The notes: generated by a model from the letters alone, not told the origin. A stretch of 64,000 nt of DNA from Acetobacterium wieringae (GCF_001766835.1 NZ_LKEU01000035.1:124001-188000); one strand, 5' to 3'; shown: positions 17,768 to 27,385, numbered from the stretch's first letter. A program made the numbers and translations.

Positions 17768-18967
17768 ATGGAAAATAAGTCAAAAAAAACCAAACTCATC
17801 GTGGTAATTGTGGTGCTGATCATCACAAATATCATCACCTTCACAGTGGCCACAACTGGCAATTATCTGATCGGCAACAAGTTGATTGTGACGGTTGACA
17901 GCAGTGAAACAGCCGCCGGGATAAAAAAACTATTAGCGCTAAAAGAACAGATTGGTCTGGAGTATTATAAGGATGTTGATAACACCACTTTAATTGATGG
18001 GGCCATCAAGGGCATGTTTGACAGTCTGGGTGATCCCTATAGCAGTTATTTTACCTCCGAAGAATTTAAGAAATATATGGAGTCAGCCACTGGCGTCTAT
18101 GAAGGCATTGGGGTCGTCGTGACAGAGGATGATCAGGGCGTGACCTATGTAATTGCCCCGCAAAAAGGCACACCGGCTGATCAGGCCGGGATCAAAACGG
18201 GCGATAAAATTATCAAGGTGGATGGTGAAGATGTCAGTACGATCGGTTCGGATGCGGTAGTGGCTAAGGTAAAGGGGCCAGCTGATACCACCGTTAATAT
18301 CACCCTCTTACGTGGTGAAGAAGTCATTGATATGCAATTGGTACGCAAAACCATTGAAGCAAAAACAGTGGAATCCCGGGTGATCGGCGATAAAGGCTAT
18401 ATCCAGATCAGTGAATTTACGGATAAAACCGCTGATGATTTTGAAGCCCAGCTAAGTGAACTGTTGGCTCAAAATATTACCGGTTTGGTGATTGATTTGC
18501 GTAGTAACCCCGGCGGCGGCGTAAAGGAAGCGGTGGAAATCGCTGATCGGATTCTGGGCGAAACCATGGTCGTTTATACGGTTGATAAAAACGGCAATAA
18601 AACCGAATATACCTCAGATGGCGAAGAACAGCTTAGTCTGCCAATGGTTGCCCTGGTTGATGGCGGCTCGGCCAGTTCCGCTGAAATATTGGCTGGGGCT
18701 CTTCAGGATACAGGCGCTGCCCAGCTGGTCGGCACCAAGACCTTTGGAAAAGGGATTGTTCAGGAAATCATCAGTCTCACTGATGGCGGTGGCTTTAAGG
18801 TGACCAATTCCGAATATTTCACCCCTAACGGCAACAACATTCACGAAAAAGGTCTCGAGCCAAATATCGTGATTGAAGCGACTGACTTTATGAAGAATAA
18901 CTTTTTCACCGACGAAGAAGATGTTCAACTACAAAAAGCCTTACAAGTTCTTAGTGGAACCAATTAG
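17768..18967 (+). CDS. ctpA: S41-family C-terminal processing peptidase
   Basis: A membrane-anchored tail-specific protease: an N-terminal signal anchor (about residues 10-35), a PDZ domain (about 100-190, with GIGVVV and AGIKTGDKIIKVDG) and an S41 catalytic domain. The catalytic Ser is in GGSASSAEIL near residue 301 and the Lys in KTFGKG near 326. Length 399 aa is typical. In Firmicutes such enzymes trim extracytoplasmic proteins. Placed directly after the FtsEX/M23 genes, as often found in Clostridia, but with its own ribosome site after a terminator. Confidence 0.93.
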   Translation: MENKSKKTKLIVVIVVLIITNIITFTVATTGNYLIGNKLIVTVDSSETAAGIKKLLALKEQIGLEYYKDVDNTTLIDGAIKGMFDSLGDPYSSYFTSEEFKKYMESATGVYEGIGVVVTEDDQGVTYVIAPQKGTPADQAGIKTGDKIIKVDGEDVSTIGSDAVVAKVKGPADTTVNITLLRGEEVIDMQLVRKTIEAKTVESRVIGDKGYIQISEFTDKTADDFEAQLSELLAQNITGLVIDLRSNPGGGVKEAVEIADRILGETMVVYTVDKNGNKTEYTSDGEEQLSLPMVALVDGGSASSAEILAGALQDTGAAQLVGTKTFGKGIVQEIISLTDGGGFKVTNSEYFTPNGNNIHEKGLEPNIVIEATDFMKNNFFTDEEDVQLQKALQVLSGTN

Positions 18968-18975
18968 AATCTATG

Positions 18976-19001
18976 AGCATGCCATAACGGCATGCTTTTT
19001 C
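18976..19001 (+). terminator. Intrinsic terminator after ctpA
   Basis: AGCATGCC (18976-18983) pairs perfectly with GGCATGCT (18989-18996) and is followed by TTTTCT. Confidence 0.85.
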
Positions 19002-19049
19002 TATTGGTGAGGAATAATTAAGATTTTATTAAATGATAAGGATTATTGT

Positions 19050-19078
19050 TTGCCATTAAAAAAAAGCTGTGATAGAAT
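19050..19078 (+). promoter_or_regulatory. Sigma-A promoter of uvrB
   Basis: TTGCCA at 19050-19055 and TAGAAT at 19073-19078 with a 17-bp spacer. The predicted start lies inside the adjacent SOS box. Confidence 0.75.
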
Positions 19079-19082
19079 AATG

Positions 19083-19094
19083 GAACGAATGTTC
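19083..19094 (+). promoter_or_regulatory. LexA (SOS) operator at uvrB
   Basis: GAAC-GAAT-GTTC fits the Gram-positive LexA box GAAC-N4-GTTC exactly. It begins 5 bp after the -10 element, so bound LexA would block the start site. UvrB is a classic SOS gene, which supports the call. Confidence 0.8.
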
Positions 19095-19117
19095 ATCAAA
19101 CTGATTGGAGGGTGCTG

Positions 19118-21094
19118 ATGAAAGATATGAAGCACGCATTTAAGGTTGTCTCGGAATACGAACCTAAGGGTGATCAGGGACCGGCCATCGAAAAAATTGC
19201 CAACGGAATTAAGGCGGGGTTAAAGTATCAAACCTTACTGGGCGTGACTGGCTCCGGAAAAACCTATACTATGGCTAAGGTAATTGAAGCGGTTCAGAAG
19301 CCAACCCTGGTGATTGCTCATAATAAAACCCTGGCGGCCCAGCTGACCAATGAGTTTCGGAGTTTTTTTCCGGATAATGCGGTGGAGTATTTTGTCAGCT
19401 ATTATGATTATTATCAACCGGAAGCTTATGTACCGCATTCGGATCTGTTTATCGAAAAAGACTCGTCCATCAACGACGAGATTGATAAATTACGTCACTC
19501 TGCTACGGCAGCTTTATTTGAACGTCGGGATGTAATTGTGGTGGCCAGTGTGTCCTGCATTTATGGACTGGGAAGTCCTTTTGATTATGAAAATTTGATG
19601 CTGTCACTCCGTCCGGGGATGGAAAAAGATCGGGATACGATTATCCGTAAGCTGGTGGATATTCAGTTCACCCGAAACGACATTGCTTTTGAGCGGAACA
19701 ATTTCCGGGTGCGCGGCGATATTCTGGAAATATTTCCCTCGGCTTCGTCAAACAAGGCGATCCGGCTGGAATTTTTCGGGGATGAAATTGAACGGATTAC
19801 TGAGATTGATACCCTGACCGGGGAGATTTATGGGGAGCTGAACCATGTCTCGATTTTCCCGGCGTCTCACCACACCACCACCCCGGAAAATCTGGAACGG
19901 GCGATTGCTGGAATTCAACAGGAACTGCGCCAACGCTATGACGAATATACCCAAAACAACCGTCTGGTGGAAGCCCAGCGGATTCTGCAACGGACCAACT
20001 ATGACATTGAAATGCTCCGGGAAATGGGCTATTGTAACGGCATTGAGAATTATACCCGCTACATCAACGGGCTGCCCCCAGGATCACCACCCTATACCCT
20101 GATTGATTATTTTCCCAAAGATTTTCTGATGATTGCCGATGAGTCCCATGTCTCGATTCCCCAGATTGGCGGGATGTATGCCGGGGATAAAGCCCGTAAG
20201 AGTAACCTGGTGGACTATGGCTTCCGGCTACCCTCAGCCTATGATAACCGGCCGCTGAATTTTTCCGAATTCGAAAGCAAGATCAATCAGATTGTCTTTA
20301 CTACGGCAACCCCCAGCAAATACGAAAAAGAACACAGCCAGAATACCGTTGAGCTGATTATTCGACCGACCGGTCTGATCGATCCGGAAATTACGGTTCG
20401 CCCGGTTGCTGGTCAGATCGATGACCTGCTCGGTGAAATCAAACTAACCACCGGTCGGGGCAATCGGGTATTGGTCACCACGTTAACAAAGAAAATGGCT
20501 GAAGATCTAACCGACTACCTAAAAGAAAATGGTGTCCTGGTGAACTATCTGCATTCGGATGTGGATACCATCGAGCGGATGAAGATTCTAAGGGATTTAC
20601 GGCTGGGTACCTTTGAGGTGCTGGTGGGCATCAACCTGCTGCGGGAGGGTCTTGATTTGCCGGAAGTTGGTCTGGTGGCGATTCTGGATGCTGACAAAGA
20701 AGGATTCCTCCGTTCAGAAACGTCGCTGATCCAAACGGTTGGCCGGGCGGCCCGTAATCTGGAAGGTCATGTCATTATGTATGCGGACAAGATGACACCC
20801 TCGATGGATCGGGCTATCAGCGAAACTAATCGCCGCCGGGGTATCCAAAGCGCCTACAATGAGGCCCATGGTATTACCCCCAGTTCGGTCAAAAAAGATA
20901 TCCATGCTGTTATCGAGGCGACCAAGGTGGCCGAGGAACCGGCAACCTATGCAATTGGTGATGAAGCGCTGGATATTGATGTGAAGATTAAAGAACTCGA
21001 AGTCGAAATGCTGACGGCGGCCGAGGCCCTGGAATTTGAACGGGCTGCCAATTTGCGGGACGAAATTCATCATCTCAAAAATTACCGAAGATAG
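19118..21094 (+). CDS. uvrB: UvrABC excision nuclease subunit B
   Basis: UvrB is the damage-verifying helicase-like core of nucleotide excision repair, loaded by UvrA and cut-competent with UvrC. Walker A ([10 protein letters not shown]) is near residue 41, the strand-clamping beta-hairpin [12 protein letters not shown] near 93, the DESH box near 338, helicase motif VI with QTVGRAARN later, and a C-terminal UVR domain that contacts UvrC. The frame is open to GTG at 19112, but TGGAGGG best serves the ATG at 19118. Length is normal. Controlled by the SOS box just upstream. Confidence 0.97.
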   Translation: MKDMKHAFKVVSEYEPKGDQGPAIEKIANGIKAGLKYQTLLGVTGSGKTYTMAKVIEAVQKPTLVIAHNKTLAAQLTNEFRSFFPDNAVEYFVSYYDYYQPEAYVPHSDLFIEKDSSINDEIDKLRHSATAALFERRDVIVVASVSCIYGLGSPFDYENLMLSLRPGMEKDRDTIIRKLVDIQFTRNDIAFERNNFRVRGDILEIFPSASSNKAIRLEFFGDEIERITEIDTLTGEIYGELNHVSIFPASHHTTTPENLERAIAGIQQELRQRYDEYTQNNRLVEAQRILQRTNYDIEMLREMGYCNGIENYTRYINGLPPGSPPYTLIDYFPKDFLMIADESHVSIPQIGGMYAGDKARKSNLVDYGFRLPSAYDNRPLNFSEFESKINQIVFTTATPSKYEKEHSQNTVELIIRPTGLIDPEITVRPVAGQIDDLLGEIKLTTGRGNRVLVTTLTKKMAEDLTDYLKENGVLVNYLHSDVDTIERMKILRDLRLGTFEVLVGINLLREGLDLPEVGLVAILDADKEGFLRSETSLIQTVGRAARNLEGHVIMYADKMTPSMDRAISETNRRRGIQSAYNEAHGITPSSVKKDIHAVIEATKVAEEPATYAIGDEALDIDVKIKELEVEMLTAAEALEFERAANLRDEIHHLKNYRR

Positions 21095-21187
21095 CTTAAG
21101 CTGATGTTATAGCGGGATGGCTGAAACTAAATTTTAGTTGTTTTTTAATTTACAGAATCGGCTAGTACCCGCCAACGAATGTACCAG

Positions 21188-21210
21188 ACCATGACTTAAT
21201 GGTGTTTTTT
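21188..21210 (+). terminator. Weak hairpin terminator between uvrB and uvrA
   Basis: ACCAT (21188-21192) and ATGGT (21199-21203) flank a 6-nt loop and are followed by GTTTTTT. The short stem makes it weak, so some read-through into uvrA is likely. Confidence 0.45.
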
Positions 21211-21257
21211 CATTTAATAATTCATGCGGCATAATTAAGGAGAGAATAAACATAAAT

Positions 21258-24071
21258 ATGAAATATATCGAAATAAAAGGTGCCAAGGAGCACAATTTAA
21301 AAAACATTAACTTAAAAATACCCCGGGATCAGCTGGTGGTTTTTACCGGGCTGAGTGGCTCGGGGAAGTCATCATTGGCTTTTGACACCATTTATGCTGA
21401 AGGACAGCGCCGTTATATGGAGTCGCTTTCTTCCTATGCCCGGCAGTTTCTGGGTCAGTCCCAGAAGCCTAATGTGGAAAGCATTGACGGCCTATCCCCG
21501 GCAATTTCCATTGACCAGAAAACCACCAACCGCAACCCCCGATCCACGGTGGGGACGGTCACCGAGATTTATGATTATCTGCGGCTGCTTTACGCCCGGA
21601 TTGGGATTCCCCATTGTCCCAAGTGTGGCAAGGTGGTACAGTCGCAATCGGTGGATCAGATTGTCGACAGCATCATGGCCCTACCTGAAAAGACCAAATT
21701 TCAAATTCTGGCTCCGGTAATCCGGAAGGAAAAGGGACAGCATAAAAAGATCATCGATCATATCAAAAAAGAAGGTTTTGTCCGGATTATCGTTGATGGG
21801 GAGGCGATGGAAGTCACGGATGAAATCAATCTCGATAAAAATAAAAAGCATACCATTGAAGTGGTGGTGGATCGTCTGGTGGCCAAGGATAACCTTGGCA
21901 AACGGTTGTCCGATTCACTGGAAATTGCCCTGAAGCTATCCGGGGGACTGGTGATTTGTGACGTGATTGGCGGCGAGTCCCAGCTTTTTAGCGAAAAACT
22001 GGCCTGTGCCGATTGCGGCATTGCCATGGACAAATTGGAGCCCCGGACGTTTTCGTTTAATAATCCCTTTGGGATGTGTCCGGATTGTCACGGTCTGGGC
22101 TTTCATCAGGAAGTGGATCCGGATCTACTGATCCCTGATAAAAGTTTATCGATTGCCAATGGAGCGATTAAATTTTTTGGTTTAAAAAGTGATTCCAAGT
22201 ATTATTATAACCTGATCAAGGCGCTGGCAAAAAAACATCAGTTTGATATTGAGTTACCCCTGGAAGATGCCAGCGAGGCATTTTTACAGGCGCTTCTATA
22301 TGGCAGCGACGTGGTTCTGGAAATCGCCTACGAAGGCAAGTTTTCAGGAACCTACAGCTCCACCTTTGAAGGGTTGATTAAAAACATGGAGCGGCGTTAT
22401 CTGGAAACGACCTCGGAGCGGATGCGGTCCTTAATTGAACGCTATATGTCAGAAACCCCCTGTCCCACCTGTCACGGTAAACGGCTCAATCCCACCAGTC
22501 TGGCAGTGACAATTCATGATCGAAATATCATCGAAATAACCGATATGGCCATTGGTCAATTGCTTGAGTTTTTTAAAGCGCAGACCATGACTGACCGGGA
22601 AATGATGATTGGTGAATCGATCTTTAAAGAAATTGAGGCCCGGCTCAATTTCTTAAAAAATGTTGGACTGGAATACCTGACCCTGTCCCGGAATGCCGGT
22701 ACACTTTCGGGGGGAGAATCCCAGCGGATTCGGTTGGCCACCCAGATTGGCTCAGGTCTGGTGGGGGTATTATATGTTCTGGATGAACCCAGTATTGGTC
22801 TCCATCAACGGGACAATCAGAAACTGCTGGAAACGCTGCGGCGCTTAACCGACTTGGGAAATTCACTGATTGTGGTGGAGCACGACGAGGAAACCATGCA
22901 GGCTGCCGACCACATTGTCGATATTGGCCCGGGGCCCGGGGTTCACGGTGGCCAGATTGTCGCACAGGGAAGTCTTGAAGAGATAATGGCGGTGCCGGAG
23001 TCGATCACTGGCCAGTATTTCAGTGGCCAGCGCTTTATTCCGATTCCGCAAAAGCGTCGGGAAGGCAGCGGCGAGGTAATTAAGATTGTCGGTGCCCGGG
23101 AGAACAACTTAAAGAATCTGGATGTCGATTTTCCGCTGGGGAAATTTATCTGTGTAACCGGGGTTTCCGGATCCGGGAAAAGCACGCTGATTAATGAGAT
23201 TTTATACAAGGGGATTTCCCAGAAGCTGTATCGCAGCCTGAAAAAGCCGGGGAAATACACCCGTATCGATGGGGTTGAATTCATCGATAAGGTAATCGAT
23301 ATTGATCAGTCACCGATTGGCAGAACCCCCCGATCCAATCCGGCCACCTATACCGGGGTCTTTGACCTGGTTCGGGATCTGTTTGCCAAAACCCCGGAAG
23401 CCAAGGCCAGAGGTTATCAGAAAGGCCGATTCAGCTTCAATGTCAAGGGTGGCCGTTGTGAAAAATGCAGCGGTGATGGAATTATCAAAATTGAAATGCA
23501 TTTTTTACCCGATGTTTATGTACCCTGTGAGGTCTGCGGCGGCAAGCGCTACAACCGGGAAACCCTGGAAGTCAAATACAAGGGCAAAAACATCGCCGAT
23601 GTACTGGATATGACGGTGGAGGAAGCCCTGGAATTTTTTGGCAATATTCCCAAAATCAAAGAAAAGCTCCAAACCCTCTACGATGTCGGTCTCAGTTATG
23701 TAAAACTGGGACAGCCATCGACCCAATTATCCGGTGGGGAAGCTCAGCGGGTTAAATTGGCCACTGAATTAAGTAAACGCAATACCGGCAAAACCCTCTA
23801 CGTTCTCGACGAGCCCACCACCGGTTTGCATATTGCCGATGTCCACCAGCTGATCAATGTCATTCAGCGTCTGGCTGACAGCGGCAGTACGGTAGTTGTC
23901 ATTGAGCATCAGTTGGATATGATCAAGGTGGCAGATCACATCATCGATCTTGGCCCCGAAGGGGGCGAGGGCGGCGGCACCATCATTGCCATTGGGACTC
24001 CCGAAGAAATCGCCCGGGTGCCCCAATCCTATACCGGCCAGTATCTCAAGAAAATTTTACCGAATTGCTAA
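21258..24071 (+). CDS. uvrA: UvrABC excision nuclease subunit A
   Basis: UvrA is the DNA-damage sensor ATPase of nucleotide excision repair. It has two ABC modules: the first Walker A is GLSGSGKSS near residue 31 and the second is GVSGSGKST in the C-terminal half. Zinc-binding modules are visible (CPKCG, CADCG with CPDCHG, and CEKCSG with CEVCGG), and there are two signature motifs ([10 protein letters not shown] and [10 protein letters not shown]). Length 937 aa is normal. AAGGAGAG lies about 14 nt upstream of the ATG, a slightly long gap. It follows uvrB by 163 nt. Confidence 0.97.
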   Translation: MKYIEIKGAKEHNLKNINLKIPRDQLVVFTGLSGSGKSSLAFDTIYAEGQRRYMESLSSYARQFLGQSQKPNVESIDGLSPAISIDQKTTNRNPRSTVGTVTEIYDYLRLLYARIGIPHCPKCGKVVQSQSVDQIVDSIMALPEKTKFQILAPVIRKEKGQHKKIIDHIKKEGFVRIIVDGEAMEVTDEINLDKNKKHTIEVVVDRLVAKDNLGKRLSDSLEIALKLSGGLVICDVIGGESQLFSEKLACADCGIAMDKLEPRTFSFNNPFGMCPDCHGLGFHQEVDPDLLIPDKSLSIANGAIKFFGLKSDSKYYYNLIKALAKKHQFDIELPLEDASEAFLQALLYGSDVVLEIAYEGKFSGTYSSTFEGLIKNMERRYLETTSERMRSLIERYMSETPCPTCHGKRLNPTSLAVTIHDRNIIEITDMAIGQLLEFFKAQTMTDREMMIGESIFKEIEARLNFLKNVGLEYLTLSRNAGTLSGGESQRIRLATQIGSGLVGVLYVLDEPSIGLHQRDNQKLLETLRRLTDLGNSLIVVEHDEETMQAADHIVDIGPGPGVHGGQIVAQGSLEEIMAVPESITGQYFSGQRFIPIPQKRREGSGEVIKIVGARENNLKNLDVDFPLGKFICVTGVSGSGKSTLINEILYKGISQKLYRSLKKPGKYTRIDGVEFIDKVIDIDQSPIGRTPRSNPATYTGVFDLVRDLFAKTPEAKARGYQKGRFSFNVKGGRCEKCSGDGIIKIEMHFLPDVYVPCEVCGGKRYNRETLEVKYKGKNIADVLDMTVEEALEFFGNIPKIKEKLQTLYDVGLSYVKLGQPSTQLSGGEAQRVKLATELSKRNTGKTLYVLDEPTTGLHIADVHQLINVIQRLADSGSTVVVIEHQLDMIKVADHIIDLGPEGGEGGGTIIAIGTPEEIARVPQSYTGQYLKKILPNC

Positions 24072-24136
24072 AAGAGCTAAAAGAGCTAACCCAGTACCGA
24101 AAATTGTTACATCATGTTGTGACCTAGGGGTCAGAC

Positions 24137-24262
24137 CCTACGCATCGGAGCGGACACGGCAGAGCCTGTCCGATTTGCGCGTAGGCAACGAGCCAATCAC
24201 AAGCTTGCTTGTAGTTGGCGACTGCCCGCGACCAATGCGAAAGGAGCAAAGCGGATTTCGCA
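24137..24262. repeat. GC-rich three-hairpin intergenic element
   Basis: Three hairpins follow each other in an otherwise AT-rich gap. The first is nested: CCTACGC (24137-24143) with GCGTAGG (24179-24185), enclosing CGGACA/TGTCCG and GGC-AGA-GCC at 24151-24172. The second pairs GCCAA/TTGGC and ACAAGC/GCTTGT at 24192-24219. The third pairs TGCGAAA (24236-24242) with TTTCGCA (24256-24262). No open frame of quality covers it. It resembles a dispersed palindromic element, but other genome copies cannot be seen here. The only other item in 24072-24136 is a short AAAAGAGCT tandem at 24070-24090. Confidence 0.55.
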
Positions 24263-24278
24263 TGGCGCAGCGAACAAC

Positions 24279-24306
24279 AGATTAACAATTGGTCGGTACG
24301 GTGGTT
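24279..24306 (+). repeat. Direct repeat, left copy, flanking the feo module
   Basis: A 28-nt sequence with core AATTGGTCGGTACGGT recurs at 27045-27072 with 25 of 28 positions identical. The two copies bracket feoA, feoB and the small Cys-rich gene. Confidence 0.75.
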
Positions 24307-24320
24307 CATTGATAACCTCA

Positions 24321-24347
24321 AGAACGCTGTTTCAGCGTTCTTTTTTT
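24321..24347 (+). terminator. Intrinsic terminator upstream of feoA
   Basis: AGAACGCTG (24321-24329) pairs perfectly with CAGCGTTCT (24333-24341), TTT loop, followed by a run of seven T. It insulates feoA from uvrA transcription. Confidence 0.9.
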
Positions 24348-24388
24348 GATACGTTTAAAAAATGCTTAAGGCCATAAAAAGTTACAGA

Positions 24389-24423
24389 CTCTAATTGACA
24401 ATGAATTTCAATTAGAGTATAAT
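24389..24423 (+). promoter_or_regulatory. Sigma-A promoter of feoAB with an overlapping Fur-like box
   Basis: TTGACA (24395-24400) and TATAAT (24418-24423) are consensus hexamers with a 17-bp spacer. The spacer region holds TGACAATGAATTTCA (24396-24410), which matches the 7-1-7 Fur box at 11 of 14 half-site positions, inside a perfect 9-bp inverted repeat (CTCTAATTG 24389-24397, CAATTAGAG 24409-24417). A repressor bound here would cover the -35 and spacer. Iron-dependent repression by Fur is inferred; another metalloregulator is possible. Confidence 0.75.
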
Positions 24424-24505
24424 AAAGCTAACAAAAAGAAAGCCATCTTTAACAAATGATGGCGACGACAACTAAATTTAAACCATAAGAATAGAGGGTG
24501 TGTTT

Positions 24506-24730
24506 ATGTTTACTTTGAAAGATTTAAGACCAGGTCAGAAGGCATGTGTTGGTTCAATTGCTGTAGAAGGCTTAATGCGTCGCAAACTCATGGACATGGG
24601 TGTAACACCAGGGGTAGAGATTCAAGTTAATAAAACAGCTCCATTTGGCGATCCCATAGAGGTTCGCTTGAGAGGATATTCCCTCAGCCTTCGGAAAAAA
24701 GATGCTGAAAATATTTTAATGGTTCAGTAA
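24506..24730 (+). CDS. feoA: Ferrous iron transport accessory protein FeoA
   Basis: A 74-residue SH3-like cytosolic protein that associates with FeoB and is needed for Fe2+ uptake. Features include LKDLRPGQKACV at the start, RRKLMDMGVTPG in the middle, the PFGDPIEVRLRGYSLSLRK motif, and a C-terminal A-x-x-I. AGAGGG stands 7 nt before the ATG; an in-frame GTG at 24500 has no spacing for it. It is followed by a hairpin before feoB, so FeoA may be made in excess of FeoB. Confidence 0.93.
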   Translation: MFTLKDLRPGQKACVGSIAVEGLMRRKLMDMGVTPGVEIQVNKTAPFGDPIEVRLRGYSLSLRKKDAENILMVQ

Positions 24731-24738
24731 TAAATAAA

Positions 24739-24765
24739 AAACCACCTTTTGAGGTGGTTTCGTTA
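24739..24765 (+). terminator. Hairpin between feoA and feoB (partial terminator)
   Basis: AAACCACCT (24739-24747) pairs with AGGTGGTTT (24752-24760). The following sequence is CGTTATTTTA, a poor U-tract, so it may attenuate feoB or protect the feoA message rather than stop transcription. Confidence 0.6.
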
Positions 24766-24813
24766 TTTTAAGATTAATCAGCATTTAGTGAAAAAGGGAA
24801 ATGAGGAATGGAA

Positions 24814-26835
24814 ATGAAATATAAAATTGCGTTGGTGGGAAATCCCAACTCGGGAAAAACTACGCTGTTTAATTGTCTCACCGGCAGTAATCTCTACGTG
24901 GGGAACTGGCCCGGAGTAACGGTTGAAAAAAAAGAGGGAGACTTAAGAGGCACCAGCAGTGACATGACCTTGGTGGATTTGCCGGGCATTTACTCACTGG
25001 CACCCTACTCGATGGATGAGATCGTCTCCCGGAATTTTTTGCTGGATGAACGGCCGGATCTGATCATCAATATCATAGATGCCTCCAACATTGAGCGAAA
25101 TCTATATTTAAGCACCCAATTGATGGAACTGAACTGTCCGATGATCGGCGCCCTGAACATGATGGATGTGGTTAAGAAAACCGGGGTGGAAATCGATGTT
25201 CGGGAGATGGAAAAAATCTTCGGCTATCCCTTTATTGAAATTTCGGCCCAGAAGGAAACCGGAATTGACGAATTGATCAAAGAGGTTGAAAAAACCGTAG
25301 ATATAAAAAGACTTAAAGAATTTCCACAGATCTTTCCGCCGGAAATAATGGCATTATTCAATGAATTTGACGGGCTTATTCAGAATAAGTATCCTGAACT
25401 TTTACCCGATTACCCACGGTTGTTCCGGGTCATTAAGCTAATCGAAAAAGATGAAGAAGTGCTTCTGAAAATTGCTAAAAATGTTGAGTTATTAGCAGAT
25501 ATCGATATGGTCAGAAAAAAAATCGAAGTGCTGTCAAAGCATGATGTAGACAGTGCTATTGCCGATTATCGCTATCGCTTCATCACCGATGGGATCAGCA
25601 TGGCAACAAAAAAAACCAAAGATCAGAGCATCCCTTTCCAGGAAAGACTGGATCGGGTGCTGATGAACCGCTATGCAGCCCTGCCAATCTTTTTTTTCTT
25701 TATGTTTGTGATTTATTATGTATCGATTACTCTGGTGGGTGAAATTACCATTGGTGGGATTGAGTGGTTTATCAATGATGTGCTGATGGTAACGGTAGCT
25801 GCTGGTTTGGGGAGCTTGGGAGCAGCAGATTGGATCATTGCCCTGATCAATGACGGCATTATTACCGGGGTTGGCGCAGTATTGACCTTCGTACCGCAGT
25901 TGGTGGTGTTGTTTATTTTTATCTCCATTCTCGAGGACAGCGGTTATATGGCCCGGGTTGCCTTCATTATGGATCGGATTTTTCGGCATTTTGGTTTATC
26001 TGGAAAATCCTTTATTCCGATGGTGGTGGGATTGGGATGTTCGGTGCCGGGAGTAATGGCTACCCGAACCCTGGAAAATGAACGGGAGCGGAAGCTGACG
26101 GCGGTATTAACGCCCTTTATCTCCTGTGGGGCCAAGATGCCCATCTATGTTTTGATGGCATCGGTGTTTTTTGTTGAGTATCAGACTCTGCTGGTGTTCT
26201 CCCTTTATCTGGTTAGCTTGACGGTGGTTTTCGCATCGGGATTTGTATTGTCGAAAACCTGGTTTAAGGGAGCCGATTCTGGTTACCTGCTGGAAATTCC
26301 GCCGTTGCGACTGCCAAAGCTTAAGAACACCGCCACTCAGGTATGGCAGCGAACCAAAGAATTTATTGTCCGGGCTGGAACAATTATCTTTGCCGCTTCA
26401 GTGGTGTTGTGGTTTTTGCAGAGCTTTACCCCAGGCTTGCAAATGGCTCAGACGCCGGATGAAAGCATTTTAGCGGTATTTGGCAAGATCATTGCGCCAA
26501 TCTTTATCCCGCTGGGTTTTGGTAACTGGGTCGCTTCAGTAGCGCTGCTAACGGGCATTGCCGCCAAAGAAATGATTATCAGTACTATGAGTGTACTTTT
26601 GTCGGGTCAGGAAGGCAGCTTTACCGATGCGGTCAGTCTGATCTTTACACCGGTTTCCGCCTACAGCTTCGTGATCTTTGTTTTATTGGCATCACCCTGT
26701 ATGGCTGCCATCGCCACTATGAAAAAAGAATTGGGAAACTGGCGTGATTTTCTTTTTGCATTGGCTTATCAAATTGGTTTAGCCTATACCATTGCCTTAA
26801 TTGTTTATCAGGTTGGCAGTCGAATTTTTAGTTAA
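24814..26835 (+). CDS. feoB: Ferrous iron transporter FeoB (GTPase-coupled)
   Basis: FeoB imports Fe2+ across the membrane. The N-terminal G domain has G1 GNPNSGKT near residue 8, the G3 DLPG motif, and a G4-like NMMD. A GDI-like linker follows, then a membrane domain with two Gate regions containing MxxMxSC-like cysteines (VGLGCSVPGVMATRT and ISCGAKMPIYVL) and many membrane segments. The length (about 673 aa) is normal. ATG at 24808 and 24814 are both in frame; GAGG spacing favours 24814. It forms an operon with feoA and the Cys-rich partner gene. Confidence 0.95.
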   Translation: MKYKIALVGNPNSGKTTLFNCLTGSNLYVGNWPGVTVEKKEGDLRGTSSDMTLVDLPGIYSLAPYSMDEIVSRNFLLDERPDLIINIIDASNIERNLYLSTQLMELNCPMIGALNMMDVVKKTGVEIDVREMEKIFGYPFIEISAQKETGIDELIKEVEKTVDIKRLKEFPQIFPPEIMALFNEFDGLIQNKYPELLPDYPRLFRVIKLIEKDEEVLLKIAKNVELLADIDMVRKKIEVLSKHDVDSAIADYRYRFITDGISMATKKTKDQSIPFQERLDRVLMNRYAALPIFFFFMFVIYYVSITLVGEITIGGIEWFINDVLMVTVAAGLGSLGAADWIIALINDGIITGVGAVLTFVPQLVVLFIFISILEDSGYMARVAFIMDRIFRHFGLSGKSFIPMVVGLGCSVPGVMATRTLENERERKLTAVLTPFISCGAKMPIYVLMASVFFVEYQTLLVFSLYLVSLTVVFASGFVLSKTWFKGADSGYLLEIPPLRLPKLKNTATQVWQRTKEFIVRAGTIIFAASVVLWFLQSFTPGLQMAQTPDESILAVFGKIIAPIFIPLGFGNWVASVALLTGIAAKEMIISTMSVLLSGQEGSFTDAVSLIFTPVSAYSFVIFVLLASPCMAAIATMKKELGNWRDFLFALAYQIGLAYTIALIVYQVGSRIFS

Positions 26836-26886
26836 TTTTCCATTGTGCGCATTGGATCAGCGTAATTGAAGAAAGAAGGAATAGAA

Positions 26887-27051
26887 GTGATTACCTGGAT
26901 TTTAGCAGCAATAATTTTAGGTGCGGCGGGTTATATAATTTTCAAAAAAGTAAAAAAAATGAAGGCCGGAGATTTTTCCTGCGAAGGCTGCAAAGGGGGC
27001 GACGGCTGCCCGGGCTGTCATCTCAAATCGGAGCCGCCTAAAGAAGATTGA
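26887..27051 (+). CDS. FeoB-associated Cys-rich membrane protein
   Basis: A 54-residue protein with one N-terminal membrane segment (WILAAIILGAAGYIIF), a Lys-rich stretch and a Cys-rich tail (CEGCKGGDGCPGCH). This matches the small FeoB-associated family often found after feoB in Firmicutes; a role as an iron donor/acceptor or FeoB partner is presumed in the literature but not proven. The GTG start is chosen because AAGGA lies 6 nt upstream; the frame is open to a TTG at 26866. The 3' end lies inside the right copy of the direct repeat. Confidence 0.85.
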   Translation: MITWILAAIILGAAGYIIFKKVKKMKAGDFSCEGCKGGDGCPGCHLKSEPPKED

Positions 27052-27072
27052 TAATTGGTCGGTACGGTAGTT
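27045..27072 (+). repeat. Direct repeat, right copy, flanking the feo module
   Basis: 25 of 28 nt match 24279-24306 (core AATTGGTCGGTACGGT). This copy includes the stop codon of the Cys-rich gene. Confidence 0.75.
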
Positions 27073-27090
27073 AGGAGCGAGCAAGAAAAA

Positions 27091-27123
27091 AAGCCCCACC
27101 AGCGCAGCTGGTGGGGCTTTTAA
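27091..27123 (+). terminator. Bidirectional terminator between feo and csp
   Basis: A 13-bp perfect stem (AAGCCCCACCAGC at 27091-27103, complement at 27107-27119) with a GCA loop, T-run on the plus side and A-run on the other side, serving the converging feo operon and csp gene. Confidence 0.9.
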
Positions 27124-27134
27124 AAAAGACTTAA

Positions 27135-27335
27135 TTATGCAAGAAAAACATTGGTAGCCTGTAAGCCACGATCAGTTTTTTCAGTATCGAAAGTAACGCG
27201 TTGTCCTTCAACCAGGCTCTTACGACCGTCAGCGATAATTGCTGAGAAATGGACAAAGACATCATTGCCGCCATCTACTGAAATAAAACCAAATCCTTTT
27301 TCGTCGTTAAACCATTTTACTGTACCGTTATTCAT
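27135..27335 (-). CDS. csp: Cold-shock protein (CspA family)
   Basis: A 66-residue single cold-shock domain protein that binds single-stranded nucleic acid and acts as an RNA chaperone. RNP1 (KGFGFI) and RNP2 (VFVHFSAI) are both present after the standard NGTVKWFN start. Length is exactly typical. GGAGGT precedes the ATG on the minus strand. It has its own consensus promoter and a long leader with an inverted repeat, as expected for cold-inducible csp mRNAs. Confidence 0.97.
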   Translation of the reverse strand: MNNGTVKWFNDEKGFGFISVDGGNDVFVHFSAIIADGRKSLVEGQRVTFDTEKTDRGLQATNVFLA

Positions 27336-27385
27336 TTTTGGTACCTCCTAACTATTAATTGTAAATCGTAATGCAAAAACAAAAA

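Noticed and set aside
21173..21184. CAAC-GAAT-GTAC upstream of uvrA, resembling the SOS box of uvrB
   Set aside because: Both half sites deviate from GAAC/GTTC, and no promoter is aligned with it, so I do not call an operator.
24120..24321. Short open frames on both strands across the gap between uvrA and feoA
   Set aside because: They coincide with palindromic hairpins, have no ribosome sites and no protein-like composition.
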